A DNA stretch of 64,000 nucleotides from contig NZ_NESC01000013.1 in NCBI RefSeq assembly GCF_003063575.1, positions 17,486 to 81,485 of the forward strand, in the 5' to 3' direction. The notes under the pieces were generated by a model, which was not told the origin of the DNA, made no database searches, and saw only the letters and a program-made list of their open reading frames with translations. The position numbers and the translations under genes are program-made. The first letter of the stretch is position 1; every line of letters starts with the position of its first letter. This DNA comes from Limnohabitans sp. Jir72. Lineage in GTDB: Bacteria > Pseudomonadota > Gammaproteobacteria > Burkholderiales > Burkholderiaceae_C. Positions 18,643 through 28,683 of the stretch are shown here, in pieces.

Positions 18643-19779
18643 TCAGCAGCTCAGGATCAGGTTATCGCGGTGCACCATCTCGGGCTCGGCGGTGTAACCG
18701 AGCAAGGCTTCGTAGCCATGCGATGGTTTGCGGCACAGCAAGCGCGCCTCGGCGCTGGCGTAGTTGGCCAAGCCCCGGGCAATTTCTGCGCCCTGCTCGT
18801 CTCGGATGGCGATCACATCGCCGCGCGAGAACTCACCCGCCACACCGGTCATGCCAATCGGCAAGAGGCTCTTGCCTTGGGTCAGCACCTTGTGAGCCGC
18901 ACCGGCATCCACTGTGACCGAGCCGCGCAGTTGCAGGTGGTCGGCCATCCATTGTTTACGAGCTTGCTGCTTGGCCGTTTGTGCCACCAACAAGGTGCCC
19001 ATGTTGTCGCCTTGGCAAAGGCGCAACAAGGCATCGGGCTCGCGGCCCCAAGCGATGACCGTGGAGGCGCCCGAGCCTGCAGCACGTTTGGCCGCCAGGA
19101 TCTTGGTGATCATGCCGCCCTTGCCAATGCTCGAACCTGCGCCACCGGCCATGGTCTCGAGCAGTGGGTCCCCGGCACGGGCTTCGTGAACAAAAGTGGC
19201 TGAGCGGTCTTTACGGGGGTCTGCGGTGTACAAGCCCTTCTGGTCGGTCAGGATGATCAGCAAGTCGGCTTCGACCAGATTGGCCACCAAGGCCCCCAGG
19301 GTGTCGTTGTCACCAAACTTGATCTCGTCGTTGACAACCGTGTCGTTCTCGTTGATCACCGGCAAGACCCGGTGCTGCAGCAAGGTGAGCAAGGTCGAGC
19401 GGGCGTTGAGGTAACGCTCGCGGTCGGCCAGATCGGCGTGCGTGAGCAAGACCTGAGCGCTGCCCATGCCGTTTTCACGCAGCTTGGTTTCGTACATCTG
19501 AGCCAAGCCCATCTGGCCCACGGCGGCCGCAGCCTGCAAAGCCGGCACCTCGCTGGGGCGGGTGGTCCAGCCCAGGCGCTTCATGCCTTCGGCAATCGCA
19601 CCGCTAGAGACCATCACCACCTCTTTGCCTTGCGCACTGAGCAAAGCCATCTGACGGCACCACTCGCCGATGGCCGCTTCGTCGAGGCCTCGGCCTTCGT
19701 TGGTCACCAGACTGGAGCCCACTTTGACAACGATGCGCCGGGCATCGCGCAGCAGGGTGGATACGGCAGGAGTGGTCAT
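18643..19779 (-). CDS. proB: Glutamate 5-kinase with PUA domain
   Basis: The product is 378 aa. The amino acid kinase domain (about 1-260) has [34 protein letters not shown] and GTGGM-like KGGMITKI motifs. A C-terminal PUA domain (about 280-375) follows. It phosphorylates L-glutamate in the first step of proline synthesis and is normally feedback-inhibited by proline. I chose the ATG at 19779; a TTG two codons upstream is possible. It is last in the rplU-rpmA-obgE-proB run, 60 bases after obgE. Confidence 0.96.
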   Translation of the reverse strand: MTTPAVSTLLRDARRIVVKVGSSLVTNEGRGLDEAAIGEWCRQMALLSAQGKEVVMVSSGAIAEGMKRLGWTTRPSEVPALQAAAAVGQMGLAQMYETKLRENGMGSAQVLLTHADLADRERYLNARSTLLTLLQHRVLPVINENDTVVNDEIKFGDNDTLGALVANLVEADLLIILTDQKGLYTADPRKDRSATFVHEARAGDPLLETMAGGAGSSIGKGGMITKILAAKRAAGSGASTVIAWGREPDALLRLCQGDNMGTLLVAQTAKQQARKQWMADHLQLRGSVTVDAGAAHKVLTQGKSLLPIGMTGVAGEFSRGDVIAIRDEQGAEIARGLANYASAEARLLCRKPSHGYEALLGYTAEPEMVHRDNLILSC

Positions 19780-19839
19780 GCTCAAGAAGGGTCTTTGGCT
19801 TGGGGACAGCCGATTTCAGCGGCTGAAATCCAGGCCCTG

Positions 19840-20985
<1,146 letters not shown>

Positions 20986-21014
20986 TCATCGCAAAACAAG
21001 ACGAACCAAAATGC

Positions 21015-21038
21015 GAAAAGCCCCGGCTTGCGGGGCTC
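21015..21038 (-). terminator. Terminator/attenuator after rpmA
   Basis: On the minus strand AGCCCCG-CAAGC-CGGGGCT is followed by TTTT. It sits between rpmA and obgE, so it may partly terminate transcription and keep obgE below ribosomal-protein levels. Confidence 0.65.
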
Positions 21039-21062
21039 CTCTTCGCAATGGGCGAGACTGGC

Positions 21063-21323
21063 TTAAACAGCCGGGGTCACGTTCACCATGTGCTTGCTCA
21101 GTTCGCCTTTGGTCGAGAACGACACGTGGCCGTCCACCAGGGCAAACAAAGTGTGGTCCTTGCCGATGCCGACATTGCTGCCCGCATGGAACTTGGTGCC
21201 GCGTTGACGAACGATGATCGAGCCAGCGCTGATCAGTTCACCACCGAAAGCCTTGACACCCAGCATCTTTGGCTTGGAATCACGACCGTTGCGCGTAGAG
21301 CCGCCGCCTTTTTTCTGTGCCAT
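21063..21323 (-). CDS. rpmA: 50S ribosomal protein bL27
   Basis: The product is 86 aa and begins [16 protein letters not shown], the conserved bL27 N-terminus that reaches the peptidyl transferase centre. It continues with [22 protein letters not shown]. The length is standard. It lies 12 bases after rplU in one transcript. Confidence 0.98.
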   Translation of the reverse strand: MAQKKGGGSTRNGRDSKPKMLGVKAFGGELISAGSIIVRQRGTKFHAGSNVGIGKDHTLFALVDGHVSFSTKGELSKHMVNVTPAV

Positions 21324-21335
21324 GACCTATTCTCC

Positions 21336-21647
21336 TCAGGCAGTGATCGCGCCGATTTGCAGTTCAGTGAACTGCTGGCGGTGACCCTGACGTTTCTGAT
21401 AGTGCTTACGACGGCGCATCTTGAAGATGTGCACTTTGTCGTGCTTGCCATGCGCCAAAACTGTGGCTTTGACTGTGGCGCCGGACACCAGGGGCGTGCC
21501 GATCTTCAGTTCGGCGCCGGTACCGACGGCCAGAACTTGATCAATCACGATTTCCTGGCCAACGTCCGCAGCAATCTGTTCTACTTTAATTTTTTCGCCA
21601 GCGACAACACGATACTGTTTGCCACCGGTTTTTATGACCGCGTACAT
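21336..21647 (-). CDS. rplU: 50S ribosomal protein bL21
   Basis: The product is 103 aa, starting [14 protein letters not shown], with the C-terminal [20 protein letters not shown] signature of bL21. The ATG at 21647 gives the family length; ten extra upstream codons in frame are not conserved. It is first in the operon, divergent from ispB, behind a good sigma70 promoter. Confidence 0.98.
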   Translation of the reverse strand: MYAVIKTGGKQYRVVAGEKIKVEQIAADVGQEIVIDQVLAVGTGAELKIGTPLVSGATVKATVLAHGKHDKVHIFKMRRRKHYQKRQGHRQQFTELQIGAITA

Positions 21648-21701
21648 AAATGACCTCTTTTGAATGGAAGTTTCCAAGGGCTAATCCCCAAGGAACCTAA
21701 G

Positions 21702-21731
21702 ATTTTAGCACGGCTTGACACCCAATTGCAA
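21702..21731 (-). promoter_or_regulatory. Sigma70 promoter of rplU-rpmA-obgE-proB
   Basis: On the minus strand TTGCAA (-35, 21726-21731) and TAAAAT (-10, 21702-21707) are separated by 18 bases and lie about 55 bases upstream of rplU. Both boxes are close to consensus. Confidence 0.65.
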
Positions 21732-21783
21732 ATCGGCCAATCCTCCCGGACTGGGGCCTGCGCTGAGGGCCACGGCCTGTCCC

Positions 21784-21789
21784 TATAAT
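21784..21789 (+). promoter_or_regulatory. -10 box for ispB
   Basis: A perfect TATAAT lies 67 bases upstream of the chosen TTG start of ispB. No good -35 is seen 17 bases upstream. Confidence 0.4.
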
Positions 21790-21855
21790 CAGGGCCAGTT
21801 TCAATCCATTCTCCTGACCCGGACGACTTGTCCGGGCCCTTGCCGGATTTTCCAC

Positions 21856-22839
21856 TTGTCTGCCTCCGAACACAGCACCGCTGCCGTCCTTGCCCTGGTT
21901 GCCCCCGACATGGCGCAGGTGGACCGCGTCATCGCCGAGCGCCTGGACTCGGGCGTGCCCTTGGTCGGCGAGGTGGCTAAATACATCATCTCGGCGGGCG
22001 GCAAGCGCTTGCGGCCCGTGCTGCTGCTGCTGACCTGTGGCGCATTGGGCTACACCGGCACCCAGCGTCACAACTTGGCCGCCGTGGTTGAATTCATACA
22101 CACCGCCACCTTGCTGCACGACGATGTGGTGGACGAGTCCACCCTGCGCCGTGGTCGCCCGACTGCCAACGAAAGCTTTGGCAATCCAGCCAGCGTGCTG
22201 GTGGGTGACTTTTTGTATTCCCGCGCGTTCCAGATGATGGTGGACGCAGACAACATGCGCGTGATGCAGACCTTGGCCGATGCGACCAATGTGATCGCTG
22301 AAGGTGAAGTTCTGCAGTTGATGAACATGCACGATGCCTCGCTGGACGAAGAAGGCTATTTGCGCGTCATCCGGTCGAAAACAGCCAAACTGTTCGAAGC
22401 CAGCGCCCGTCTGGGTGCCATTTTGGCGGGCAGCCCTGCCGCCATTGAGGCCGCTTGCGCCAACTACGGCCAGGCCTTGGGCACCGCTTTCCAGGTCATT
22501 GACGATGTGCTCGACTACGACGGCAATGCCGCCGAAATGGGCAAGAACCTGGGCGACGACCTGCGCGAAGGCAAAGCGACTTTGCCATTGATCTTGGCCA
22601 TGCAAAAAGGCACACCAGCACAAAGCCAAACCGTGCGCGAAGCCATCGAAACCGGCAGCGTAGACCGCCTGAACGAGATCGTGGCCATCGTGCGCGAGAC
22701 TGGCGCACTGGAGGCCACACGCCATGCGGCCGCAGCCGAGGCCCAGCGCGCCATCGATGCCGCCATGCAACTGCCTGACAACGCGCACCGGCAGGCCATG
22801 GTGGTGCTGGCATCACAACTGCTGACCCGCCGGACCTGA
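21856..22839 (+). CDS. ispB: Octaprenyl diphosphate synthase (trans-polyprenyl synthase)
   Basis: The product is 327 aa. It shows GGKRLRPVLLLL, a first Asp-rich motif (LLHDDVVDES) and a second (QVIDDVLDYDG), the metal-pyrophosphate sites of trans-prenyltransferases. It makes the quinone side chain. There is no ATG before the conserved region. The TTG at 21856 (SASEHSTAAV...) gives a length close to E. coli IspB (323 aa), while the frame further upstream contains the promoter. The divergent pairing with rplU is the usual order. Confidence 0.94.
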   Translation: MSASEHSTAAVLALVAPDMAQVDRVIAERLDSGVPLVGEVAKYIISAGGKRLRPVLLLLTCGALGYTGTQRHNLAAVVEFIHTATLLHDDVVDESTLRRGRPTANESFGNPASVLVGDFLYSRAFQMMVDADNMRVMQTLADATNVIAEGEVLQLMNMHDASLDEEGYLRVIRSKTAKLFEASARLGAILAGSPAAIEAACANYGQALGTAFQVIDDVLDYDGNAAEMGKNLGDDLREGKATLPLILAMQKGTPAQSQTVREAIETGSVDRLNEIVAIVRETGALEATRHAAAAEAQRAIDAAMQLPDNAHRQAMVVLASQLLTRRT

Positions 22840-22862
22840 GCAGCCAGCGCTCGTCCCTTGCA

Positions 22863-22886
22863 GCCGCTGCATTCAGCGGCTTTTTT
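22863..22886 (+). terminator. Rho-independent terminator after ispB
   Basis: GCCGCTG-CATT-CAGCGGC followed by six T residues (22881-22886) makes a strong intrinsic terminator 23 bases after the ispB stop. Confidence 0.85.
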
Positions 22887-22970
22887 GTGTCTGCGCCACA
22901 CGGGATTTACAAAACGGCCCGCCCGGCCCATCATTCACCCACAGAGGTATTCAATACCCGGGGAGGAGAC

Positions 22971-24185
22971 ATGGCAGACATGAACGCCCGCATGGGCAAT
23001 GGCCAAAGCGAAGACGCGCCCGTGGTCCAGTACGTGCAGCAGCTGCTGGAGCAGGCCGTGGCCCTGCAGGCTTCAGACCTGCACTTTGAGCCCTACGAAC
23101 ACCACTACCGCGTGCGCATGCGGGTGGACGGCGAGTTGCGCGAAATGGCCGCGCCACCCATGGCCCTGAAAGACCGGCTGGCTTCGCGTGTGAAAGTGCT
23201 GTCCCGCCTGGACATCGCCGAAAAACGCTTACCCCAGGACGGGCGCATGAAACTGCAGCTGCCCAACGGTCGCGCCATCGACCTGCGCGTGAGCACCCTG
23301 CCCACCTTGTTTGGTGAAAAGCTGGTGATCCGGGTGCTGGATTCAGCCCAAGTCCAGCTGGACTTGCCGCAACTGGGTTATGAGACCGGTGATTTGAAGC
23401 GCTTGGAGGAAGCGATCCGCCAACCGCACGGCATGGTGCTGGTCACCGGCCCCACTGGCTCGGGCAAGACCCAATCGCTGTATGCCTGCCTGAATCTGCT
23501 CAATACGGCAGAGGTCAACATCGCCACTGTAGAGGACCCTTGCGAGATCCAGCTGCAAGGCATCAACCAGGTCAATGTGCAAGACAAGCCGGGGCTGACG
23601 TTTGCGGTGGCCTTGCGGGCCTTCTTGCGGCAAGACCCGGACATCCTGATGGTCGGTGAAATCCGCGATTTGGAAACGGCCAACATCGCCGTGCAGGCCG
23701 CCCAGACCGGGCACCTGGTGCTGTCCACCCTGCACACCAACGATGCACCCAGCACCTTGGTGCGGCTGCGCAACATGGGCACCGCCACCTACAACATCGC
23801 CGCCAGTGTGACCCTGATCACCGCACAGCGGCTGGTGCGCCGTTTGTGCCCGCATTGCAAACACGCCATCACATTGCCTGCCGAAATTTTGGTGCAAGCG
23901 GGCTTGTCGGCAGATGCCATCACAAGCGACACGGTCACCATCTTTGCGCCCGCAGCATGCGCACATTGCCACAAAGGGTTTTCGGGACGTACCGGGATTT
24001 TCCAGGTGATGCCCGTCACCCCTGCCATGCAAACGCTCGTGCTCAACGAAGCGAGCAGCCAGGAATTGGCCTGGCAAGCACACCGCGAAGGTGTCGCCAG
24101 CTTACGGGAAGCGGGTTTGCGAAAAGTGATGCAAGGCATCACGTCGCTGGAAGAAGTTCTGGCGGTGACTCGGGAGGGCACATGA
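22971..24185 (+). CDS. pilB: GspE/PilB-family assembly ATPase, short form lacking the N-terminal domain
   Basis: The product is 404 aa. It has the N2-like domain (ASDLHFEPYE...), Walker A GPTGSGKT (residues 160-167), an Asp box and Walker B (RQDPDILMVGEIRD), a His box (TGHLVLSTLHTN) and the tetracysteine zinc motif (C293/C296 and C330/C333). It would drive type IV pilus extension or T2SS pseudopilus assembly. PilB is usually about 570 aa; the N-terminal MshEN/GspE_N domain is absent here. The start at 22971 follows a strong GGGGAGGAG ribosome-binding site. It overlaps pilC by 4 bases. Confidence 0.85.
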   Translation: MADMNARMGNGQSEDAPVVQYVQQLLEQAVALQASDLHFEPYEHHYRVRMRVDGELREMAAPPMALKDRLASRVKVLSRLDIAEKRLPQDGRMKLQLPNGRAIDLRVSTLPTLFGEKLVIRVLDSAQVQLDLPQLGYETGDLKRLEEAIRQPHGMVLVTGPTGSGKTQSLYACLNLLNTAEVNIATVEDPCEIQLQGINQVNVQDKPGLTFAVALRAFLRQDPDILMVGEIRDLETANIAVQAAQTGHLVLSTLHTNDAPSTLVRLRNMGTATYNIAASVTLITAQRLVRRLCPHCKHAITLPAEILVQAGLSADAITSDTVTIFAPAACAHCHKGFSGRTGIFQVMPVTPAMQTLVLNEASSQELAWQAHREGVASLREAGLRKVMQGITSLEEVLAVTREGT

Positions 24186-25387
24186 CAGCACGCAAAACCA
24201 GTCCCTCTTTTGCGTGGCAAGGACGCAATGCACAAGGACAAACGGAAAAAGGGCGAATCAACGCCGTGAACGCTGAATTGGCCCGAGCCCAATTGCGCAG
24301 ACAAGGCATCAAAGTCGCAACCCTGCAACGCCTGTGGTGGAACCCGGAACCGAGGATTCGCACCCGCGATGTGACACAAATGACTCGGCAACTGTCTGCC
24401 TTGCTGCATGCAGGCATCCCCTTGCTGCAAGCATTGCACATGGTGTCGAACAGCCAACCAACAGCGGCACTCACAGCGGTCATTCGGGCCATACAAAAAG
24501 ATGTGGAAGCCGGCCAAGCTTTGCATGTCGCCCTGGCCAAACATCCGAAACATTTTTCAGGTTTGTACATCAGCATGGTGCAAGCTGGTGAGTCTGCGGG
24601 TATTTTGGACACGCTGATGGACCGCTTGGCCAACACCCTGGAAAAGAATGAAGCCCTGCGCTCTCGCGTTCGCTCTGCACTGATGTACCCCAGCGCCGTG
24701 ATGTTCATCGCCACAGGTGTTCTGACCATGATTCTCGTGTTTGTGGTGCCCGCCTTTCAGGATGTGTTCAAAGCATTTGGCGCAGACCTGCCTTGGCCGA
24801 CGCAAGTGGTGGTGGCCATGAGCGAGGGCCTTAGCCAGGCGGGACCACTTGCACTTTTCATGGTGTGCGCAGGTGGATGGTTTTGGCCCAAGCTGAGCGC
24901 CCAGGAATCACGCGCCAGGCTCTGGCTGAATCGCCATTTGCTCAACATGCCATTGCTGGGGCGCTTGATCCAAAGTGCGGTGGTGGCCCGCTGGGCACAA
25001 ACCTTGTCCGCATTGTTGGCCGCCGGTGTTCCTCTGACCGAGGCTTTGGGCCCCGTGGCCCAAGCATGCGATCATCTGGTCTTTGAACGCACGACATTGG
25101 AATTGCAACGGCAAGTGGGCCAAGGCAGCAGTTTGAGTGAAGCGATGGCACAAACTGCACGCTTTCCGCCCATGATCGTGCAGTTGTGCCACACAGGAGA
25201 AGAGACCGGTTCCATGGACACATTATTGGCACGGGCGGGCAAGCTGATGGAAACCGAGTTGGACGACCAAGTCAACGGCCTGTCGAGCTTGCTGGAGCCT
25301 TTGATCATCGTGGTGCTGGGTGGTTTAATTGGTGGGATTTTGGTCGCCATGTATTTGCCCATTTTCCGGATGGGTCAGGTTTTTTGA
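24182..25387 (+). CDS. pilC: Type IV pilus inner-membrane platform protein PilC (GspF family)
   Basis: The product is 401 aa with two T2SSF repeats (about 60-190 and 265-390), each with helices such as MTRQLSALLHAGIPLLQAL and AQTLSALLAAGVPLTEAL, the GESAGILDTLMDRLA/GEETGSMDTLLARA motifs and three membrane segments. It forms the platform on which PilB acts. The ATG at 24182 overlaps the pilB TGA (ATGA), indicating coupling. Major pilins and PilMNOPQ are not in this window. Confidence 0.93.
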   Translation: MTARKTSPSFAWQGRNAQGQTEKGRINAVNAELARAQLRRQGIKVATLQRLWWNPEPRIRTRDVTQMTRQLSALLHAGIPLLQALHMVSNSQPTAALTAVIRAIQKDVEAGQALHVALAKHPKHFSGLYISMVQAGESAGILDTLMDRLANTLEKNEALRSRVRSALMYPSAVMFIATGVLTMILVFVVPAFQDVFKAFGADLPWPTQVVVAMSEGLSQAGPLALFMVCAGGWFWPKLSAQESRARLWLNRHLLNMPLLGRLIQSAVVARWAQTLSALLAAGVPLTEALGPVAQACDHLVFERTTLELQRQVGQGSSLSEAMAQTARFPPMIVQLCHTGEETGSMDTLLARAGKLMETELDDQVNGLSSLLEPLIIVVLGGLIGGILVAMYLPIFRMGQVF

Positions 25388-25388
25388 T

Positions 25389-26222
25389 ATGCACATAGAC
25401 GTGTTCAACGGGGTATCGGCCGGCCTGATCGGCTTGGCCATTGGCAGTTTTCTGAATGTGGTCATTCACCGCTTGCCACGCATGCTCGAAGCACAATGGG
25501 CCGCAGACACCCAAGCCCACAACGAGGCCGAGCCCCACCCAAAAACCGCCCCTTACAACCTGGCGTTTCCCAGCTCGCACTGCCCGCATTGCGGCTACAA
25601 ACTGCGCTGGACCGACAACATCCCCGTTCTGAGCTATCTGTGGCTGCGTGGCCAATGCCGCCAATGCCACAGCCCGATCGGCTGGCGTTATATCGCCATT
25701 GAGTTGCTGACCAGTGCTTTGTTCGCATGGGCCGTGATGACATACGGCATGGGTGTGCAAGCCATGGCTTGGGCAGGTTTTGCATCGGCTTTGCTGGCTC
25801 TGGCCGCTATTGATGCAGACACCACATTGCTGCCTGACGCCATCACACAGCCGCTGACATGGAGCGGCCTGATCGCTGCCAGCATGCAATGGAGCGACCA
25901 ATCCCTGAACCAAGCTTTATGGGGCGCTACAGCAGGCTACCTCGTGTTGTGGCTGGTGTATTGGCTCTTCAAGTTGTTCACTGGCAAAGATGGCATGGGT
26001 CAAGGTGATTTCAAGCTGTTGGCGGCACTGGGTGCATGGCTGGGTTGGCCATCCTTGATGTCTTTGGTGCTGGTGGCATCGCTCACAGGCATTGTCGGAG
26101 GGCTGATCTTGCGCTGGCGCGGCCAACTGGGCCAAGGCGGATACATGCCGTTTGGCCCCTTTCTCGCCTTGGCTGGCTTGTGGGTCATGCTCTTGGGGCC
26201 CCTTCCTTCACTCCATCTTTGA
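25389..26222 (+). CDS. pilD: Prepilin peptidase / N-methyltransferase
   Basis: The product is 277 aa and polytopic. An N-terminal region has the zinc-binding cysteine pairs CPHC and CRQC (about residues 67-95). The aspartyl protease signature includes DADTTLLPD and GMGQGDFKLLAALGAWLG (GxGD). It cleaves prepilin leaders and methylates the new N-terminus in the inner membrane. It follows pilC by one base. The start at 25389 is the first ATG after pilC. Confidence 0.95.
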   Translation: MHIDVFNGVSAGLIGLAIGSFLNVVIHRLPRMLEAQWAADTQAHNEAEPHPKTAPYNLAFPSSHCPHCGYKLRWTDNIPVLSYLWLRGQCRQCHSPIGWRYIAIELLTSALFAWAVMTYGMGVQAMAWAGFASALLALAAIDADTTLLPDAITQPLTWSGLIAASMQWSDQSLNQALWGATAGYLVLWLVYWLFKLFTGKDGMGQGDFKLLAALGAWLGWPSLMSLVLVASLTGIVGGLILRWRGQLGQGGYMPFGPFLALAGLWVMLLGPLPSLHL

Positions 26223-26225
26223 CAC

Positions 26226-26843
26226 ATGAATTCACAACGCATTTGGCGCATCGGCCTGACCGGTGGTATCGGCAGTGGCAAAAGCACAGTTGCAGGCATG
26301 CTGGCTGCGCGCGGTGCAGCCGTGATCGATGCCGATGCCATCTCGCGCAGCGTGACGGCCACAGGCGGCAGAGCCATTGAGGCCATCACCGCCGCATTTG
26401 GCCCCCACATGCTTGACAGCGATGGCGCCATGAACCGCCAGGCCATGCGAGAGCGCATCTTTCAAGACCCTCAAGCCAAACGCCAACTCGAAGCGATCAT
26501 CCACCCGCTGGTCGGTCAGCTCACCGCCGAGCAAGCACAACACGCCCTGGACACTGGCCACCGCTGTCTGGTGTTTGATGTGCCCTTGCTGGTCGAATCC
26601 GGCGAGCGCTGGCGCCGCCAGGTCGATCGCGTGCTGGTGGTCGACTGCGACACCGAGACGCAGCGCCAGCGTGTCATGGTGCGCAATGGCCTGTCGGCAG
26701 CAGAAATCGACCGGATCATTGCCCAGCAAGCCAGCCGGGCCCAGCGCCTGGCCTGCGCCGATGCCGTGATCGTTAACCAAAGCATCAACTTGCTCGAATT
26801 AGAGGCGCAAATCTCTCAAGTGGCCGCTGACTTCGGGCTATGA
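26226..26843 (+). CDS. coaE: Dephospho-CoA kinase
   Basis: The product is 205 aa with P-loop GLTGGIGSGKST (residues 10-21), AAVIDADAISRSVTA, and VFDVPLLVESG and VDRVLVVDCDTETQRQRVMVRNG lid/CoA segments. It catalyses the last step of coenzyme A synthesis. It follows pilD by 3 bases in the standard betaproteobacterial pilBCD-coaE-zapD-yacG order. Confidence 0.97.
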   Translation: MNSQRIWRIGLTGGIGSGKSTVAGMLAARGAAVIDADAISRSVTATGGRAIEAITAAFGPHMLDSDGAMNRQAMRERIFQDPQAKRQLEAIIHPLVGQLTAEQAQHALDTGHRCLVFDVPLLVESGERWRRQVDRVLVVDCDTETQRQRVMVRNGLSAAEIDRIIAQQASRAQRLACADAVIVNQSINLLELEAQISQVAADFGL

Positions 26844-26865
26844 TTGCGGCACTGGAAAACGCCGC

Positions 26866-27621
26866 GTGATACTGTACGAATACCCCTTCAACGAACGCAT
26901 CCGCACCTATTTGCGCTTGCAGCAATTGTTCAACCGCTTTGGCCAATTGATGGCCCGCACCGAAGCGGTGGACCACCACTTTGCGCTGACCACCTTGTTT
27001 GAAATCATCGAGGTGGCCTCGCGCTCCGAACTCAAGTCGGATGTGCTGAAGGACCTGGAACGCCAAAAACAACTGTACAACGGCTACCGTGGGAACCCGG
27101 CCATTTCCGAAAAAGCTTTGGACGGATTGATCGCCCAGCTTGACGAGCACTTTGAAGCGCTCAACGAAGTCAGTGGCAAGATCGGCATGGGCCTGAGCGA
27201 CAACGATTTCCTGATGTCTTTGCGCAGCCGTGTGGTCATCCCCGGTGGCACCTGCGAATTCGACCTGCCCGCGTACCACGCCTGGCAACACCACGACGCC
27301 AGCAGCCGCAGCGCTGACTTGCGCCTGTGGAGTGCACCGTTTGTACCCTTGGCCCAAACCATCCAGCTGCTGCTCAAAATGCTGCGCGAATCGGGGGCCA
27401 GCCAAAAGGTCATGTCCACGGCTGGTCAGTTGCAACAGAACCTGCCGCAAGGGCGCACCTTCCAGTTGCTGCGACTGAAAATCGATCCCGCATTGGGCAT
27501 CACCCCCGAGATCAGCTGCAACCGCCTGTTGGTGGTGATTCGCATGATGCAGCAGCAAAGCGATGGGCGCTTGGTTGCCACCGCCGAAGATGTGCCGTTC
27601 GAGATGTCTTTGTGCGCATGA
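26866..27621 (+). CDS. zapD: Cell division protein ZapD
   Basis: The product is 251 aa, starting at GTG (MILYEYPFNERIRTYLRLQQLF). The conserved N-terminus and the helical then beta-rich layout match ZapD (YacF/DUF1342), which crosslinks FtsZ protofilaments at midcell. It lies between coaE and yacG as in E. coli. Its stop overlaps the yacG start by 4 bases. Confidence 0.96.
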   Translation: MILYEYPFNERIRTYLRLQQLFNRFGQLMARTEAVDHHFALTTLFEIIEVASRSELKSDVLKDLERQKQLYNGYRGNPAISEKALDGLIAQLDEHFEALNEVSGKIGMGLSDNDFLMSLRSRVVIPGGTCEFDLPAYHAWQHHDASSRSADLRLWSAPFVPLAQTIQLLLKMLRESGASQKVMSTAGQLQQNLPQGRTFQLLRLKIDPALGITPEISCNRLLVVIRMMQQQSDGRLVATAEDVPFEMSLCA

Positions 27622-27833
27622 GCGACGCCCAGCCATCCGAACCGATCAAGCCCCGCCAAGTCCGCTGCCCTGGCTGCGCAGGCCTGAGCCTTTACAGCAG
27701 CGCCAACCCTTACCGTCCGTTTTGCAGCGCCCGCTGCAAAGGTGTCGATTTGGGTGCGTGGGCCAGCGAAGAATTCCGTGTACCCGAAGACACTCCACCG
27801 GATGACGATTTCGGCGACCCCAGACTGCAATGA
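27618..27833 (+). CDS. yacG: DNA gyrase inhibitor YacG, zinc-finger protein
   Basis: The product is 71 aa with a four-cysteine zinc site: C17 and C20 (CPGC), C36 and C40 (CSARC). The DLGAWASEEFRVP segment is conserved in YacG, which binds GyrB and inhibits gyrase. The ATG at 27618 overlaps the zapD stop (ATGA). A strong terminator follows. Confidence 0.95.
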   Translation: MSDAQPSEPIKPRQVRCPGCAGLSLYSSANPYRPFCSARCKGVDLGAWASEEFRVPEDTPPDDDFGDPRLQ

Positions 27834-27869
27834 GCCCCTGATGCCTGCATTTTCTGCAAGCCCCAACGC

Positions 27870-27895
27870 AAAAAGCCCGCTTGCGCGGGCTTTTT
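27870..27895. terminator. Terminator after yacG / cytochrome gene
   Basis: AAAAAGCCCGC-TTGC-GCGGGCTTTTT is a perfect hairpin with flanking A and T tracts. It can serve both the yacG operon (+) and the converging cytochrome gene (-). Confidence 0.88.
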
Positions 27896-27916
27896 GCTGT
27901 CTACCGATACAGAGGA

Positions 27917-28576
27917 TCAGCGGAATTTGGACTGAGGAATGGTCTTCAAGTCGCCATCCAAGGAACCCACATAAGCCGACAAGGCTTTGAGTTCAGCATT
28001 GGAGAACTGCTTGGCCACGCCACCCATCACACCGTTGCTGCGGCCCCAGGTGGACAGATTTTCCACTTTGTAGGACTTCAAGGCGACGAACAGGAAGTCT
28101 TTGTGCTGACCCGCGATCTTGGGGTAGCTGGGGTCCACAGGCTTGGAGAAGTTGTCGCCGTGGCAAGACACGCAAGCGCCTTTTTGCAGCAAAGCGGCCA
28201 CTTTGGCGTCCGGTGCGGCTGGGACCTTGGTCACAGGCTCGGTCTTGCCGTGTTGCTCGTAATAAGCCGCCACATCGGCGATGTCCTGATCGCTCAGGCT
28301 GGCGGCAATACCGCGCATGGTGGGGTGCTTGCGGTCGCCTTTTTTGTAGGCATTCAGGGCAGAGGCAATGTACTTGGCGTTCTGACCAGAGATCATCGGC
28401 ACACGATACACCTCGGGGAAGCTGGCCTGGTAGCCTTTGATACCGTGGCAGCCGATGCACATGGCGATCTTTTGCTCAGCGGCTTTGGCATCGCCCTTCA
28501 CTTCTTGAGCTTGGGCGGAGATGGCGGTCACAGAGGCGACAGCCAGGGCAAACATCGAGGACAACAGCTTGTTCAT
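27917..28576 (-). CDS. Dihaem cytochrome c, c4 type
   Basis: The product is 219 aa with a signal peptide (about residues 1-23, AISAQAQ) and two c-type haem motifs, CIGCH (40-44) and CVSCH (about 144-148), each in a cytochrome c domain with later Met ligand candidates (HPTMRGIAASL, GVMGGVAKQF). It is a periplasmic electron carrier. The ATG at 28576 precedes the signal peptide directly; 12 further upstream codons are open but unlikely. A consensus FNR/Anr box lies 23 bases upstream. Confidence 0.93.
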   Translation of the reverse strand: MNKLLSSMFALAVASVTAISAQAQEVKGDAKAAEQKIAMCIGCHGIKGYQASFPEVYRVPMISGQNAKYIASALNAYKKGDRKHPTMRGIAASLSDQDIADVAAYYEQHGKTEPVTKVPAAPDAKVAALLQKGACVSCHGDNFSKPVDPSYPKIAGQHKDFLFVALKSYKVENLSTWGRSNGVMGGVAKQFSNAELKALSAYVGSLDGDLKTIPQSKFR

Positions 28577-28598
28577 TTTGCTCAGACAATCCAAATGA

Positions 28599-28612
28599 TT
28601 GATAAAAATCAA
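28599..28612. promoter_or_regulatory. FNR/Anr-type binding site
   Basis: TTGATAAAAATCAA matches the TTGAT-N4-ATCAA consensus of FNR/Anr perfectly. It lies between the divergent cytochrome c4 gene and moxR. Relative to a plus-strand CATAAT -10 box at 28638-28643 it would be near -44, close to a class II activator position for moxR. For the cytochrome it is very close to the start codon. Confidence 0.6.
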
Positions 28613-28683
28613 ATGCGGATTATATCGGGCTGGCCCTCATAATCCTGACAAGCTTTTTTCCTGTTGTTCACGAGACCCTCATC

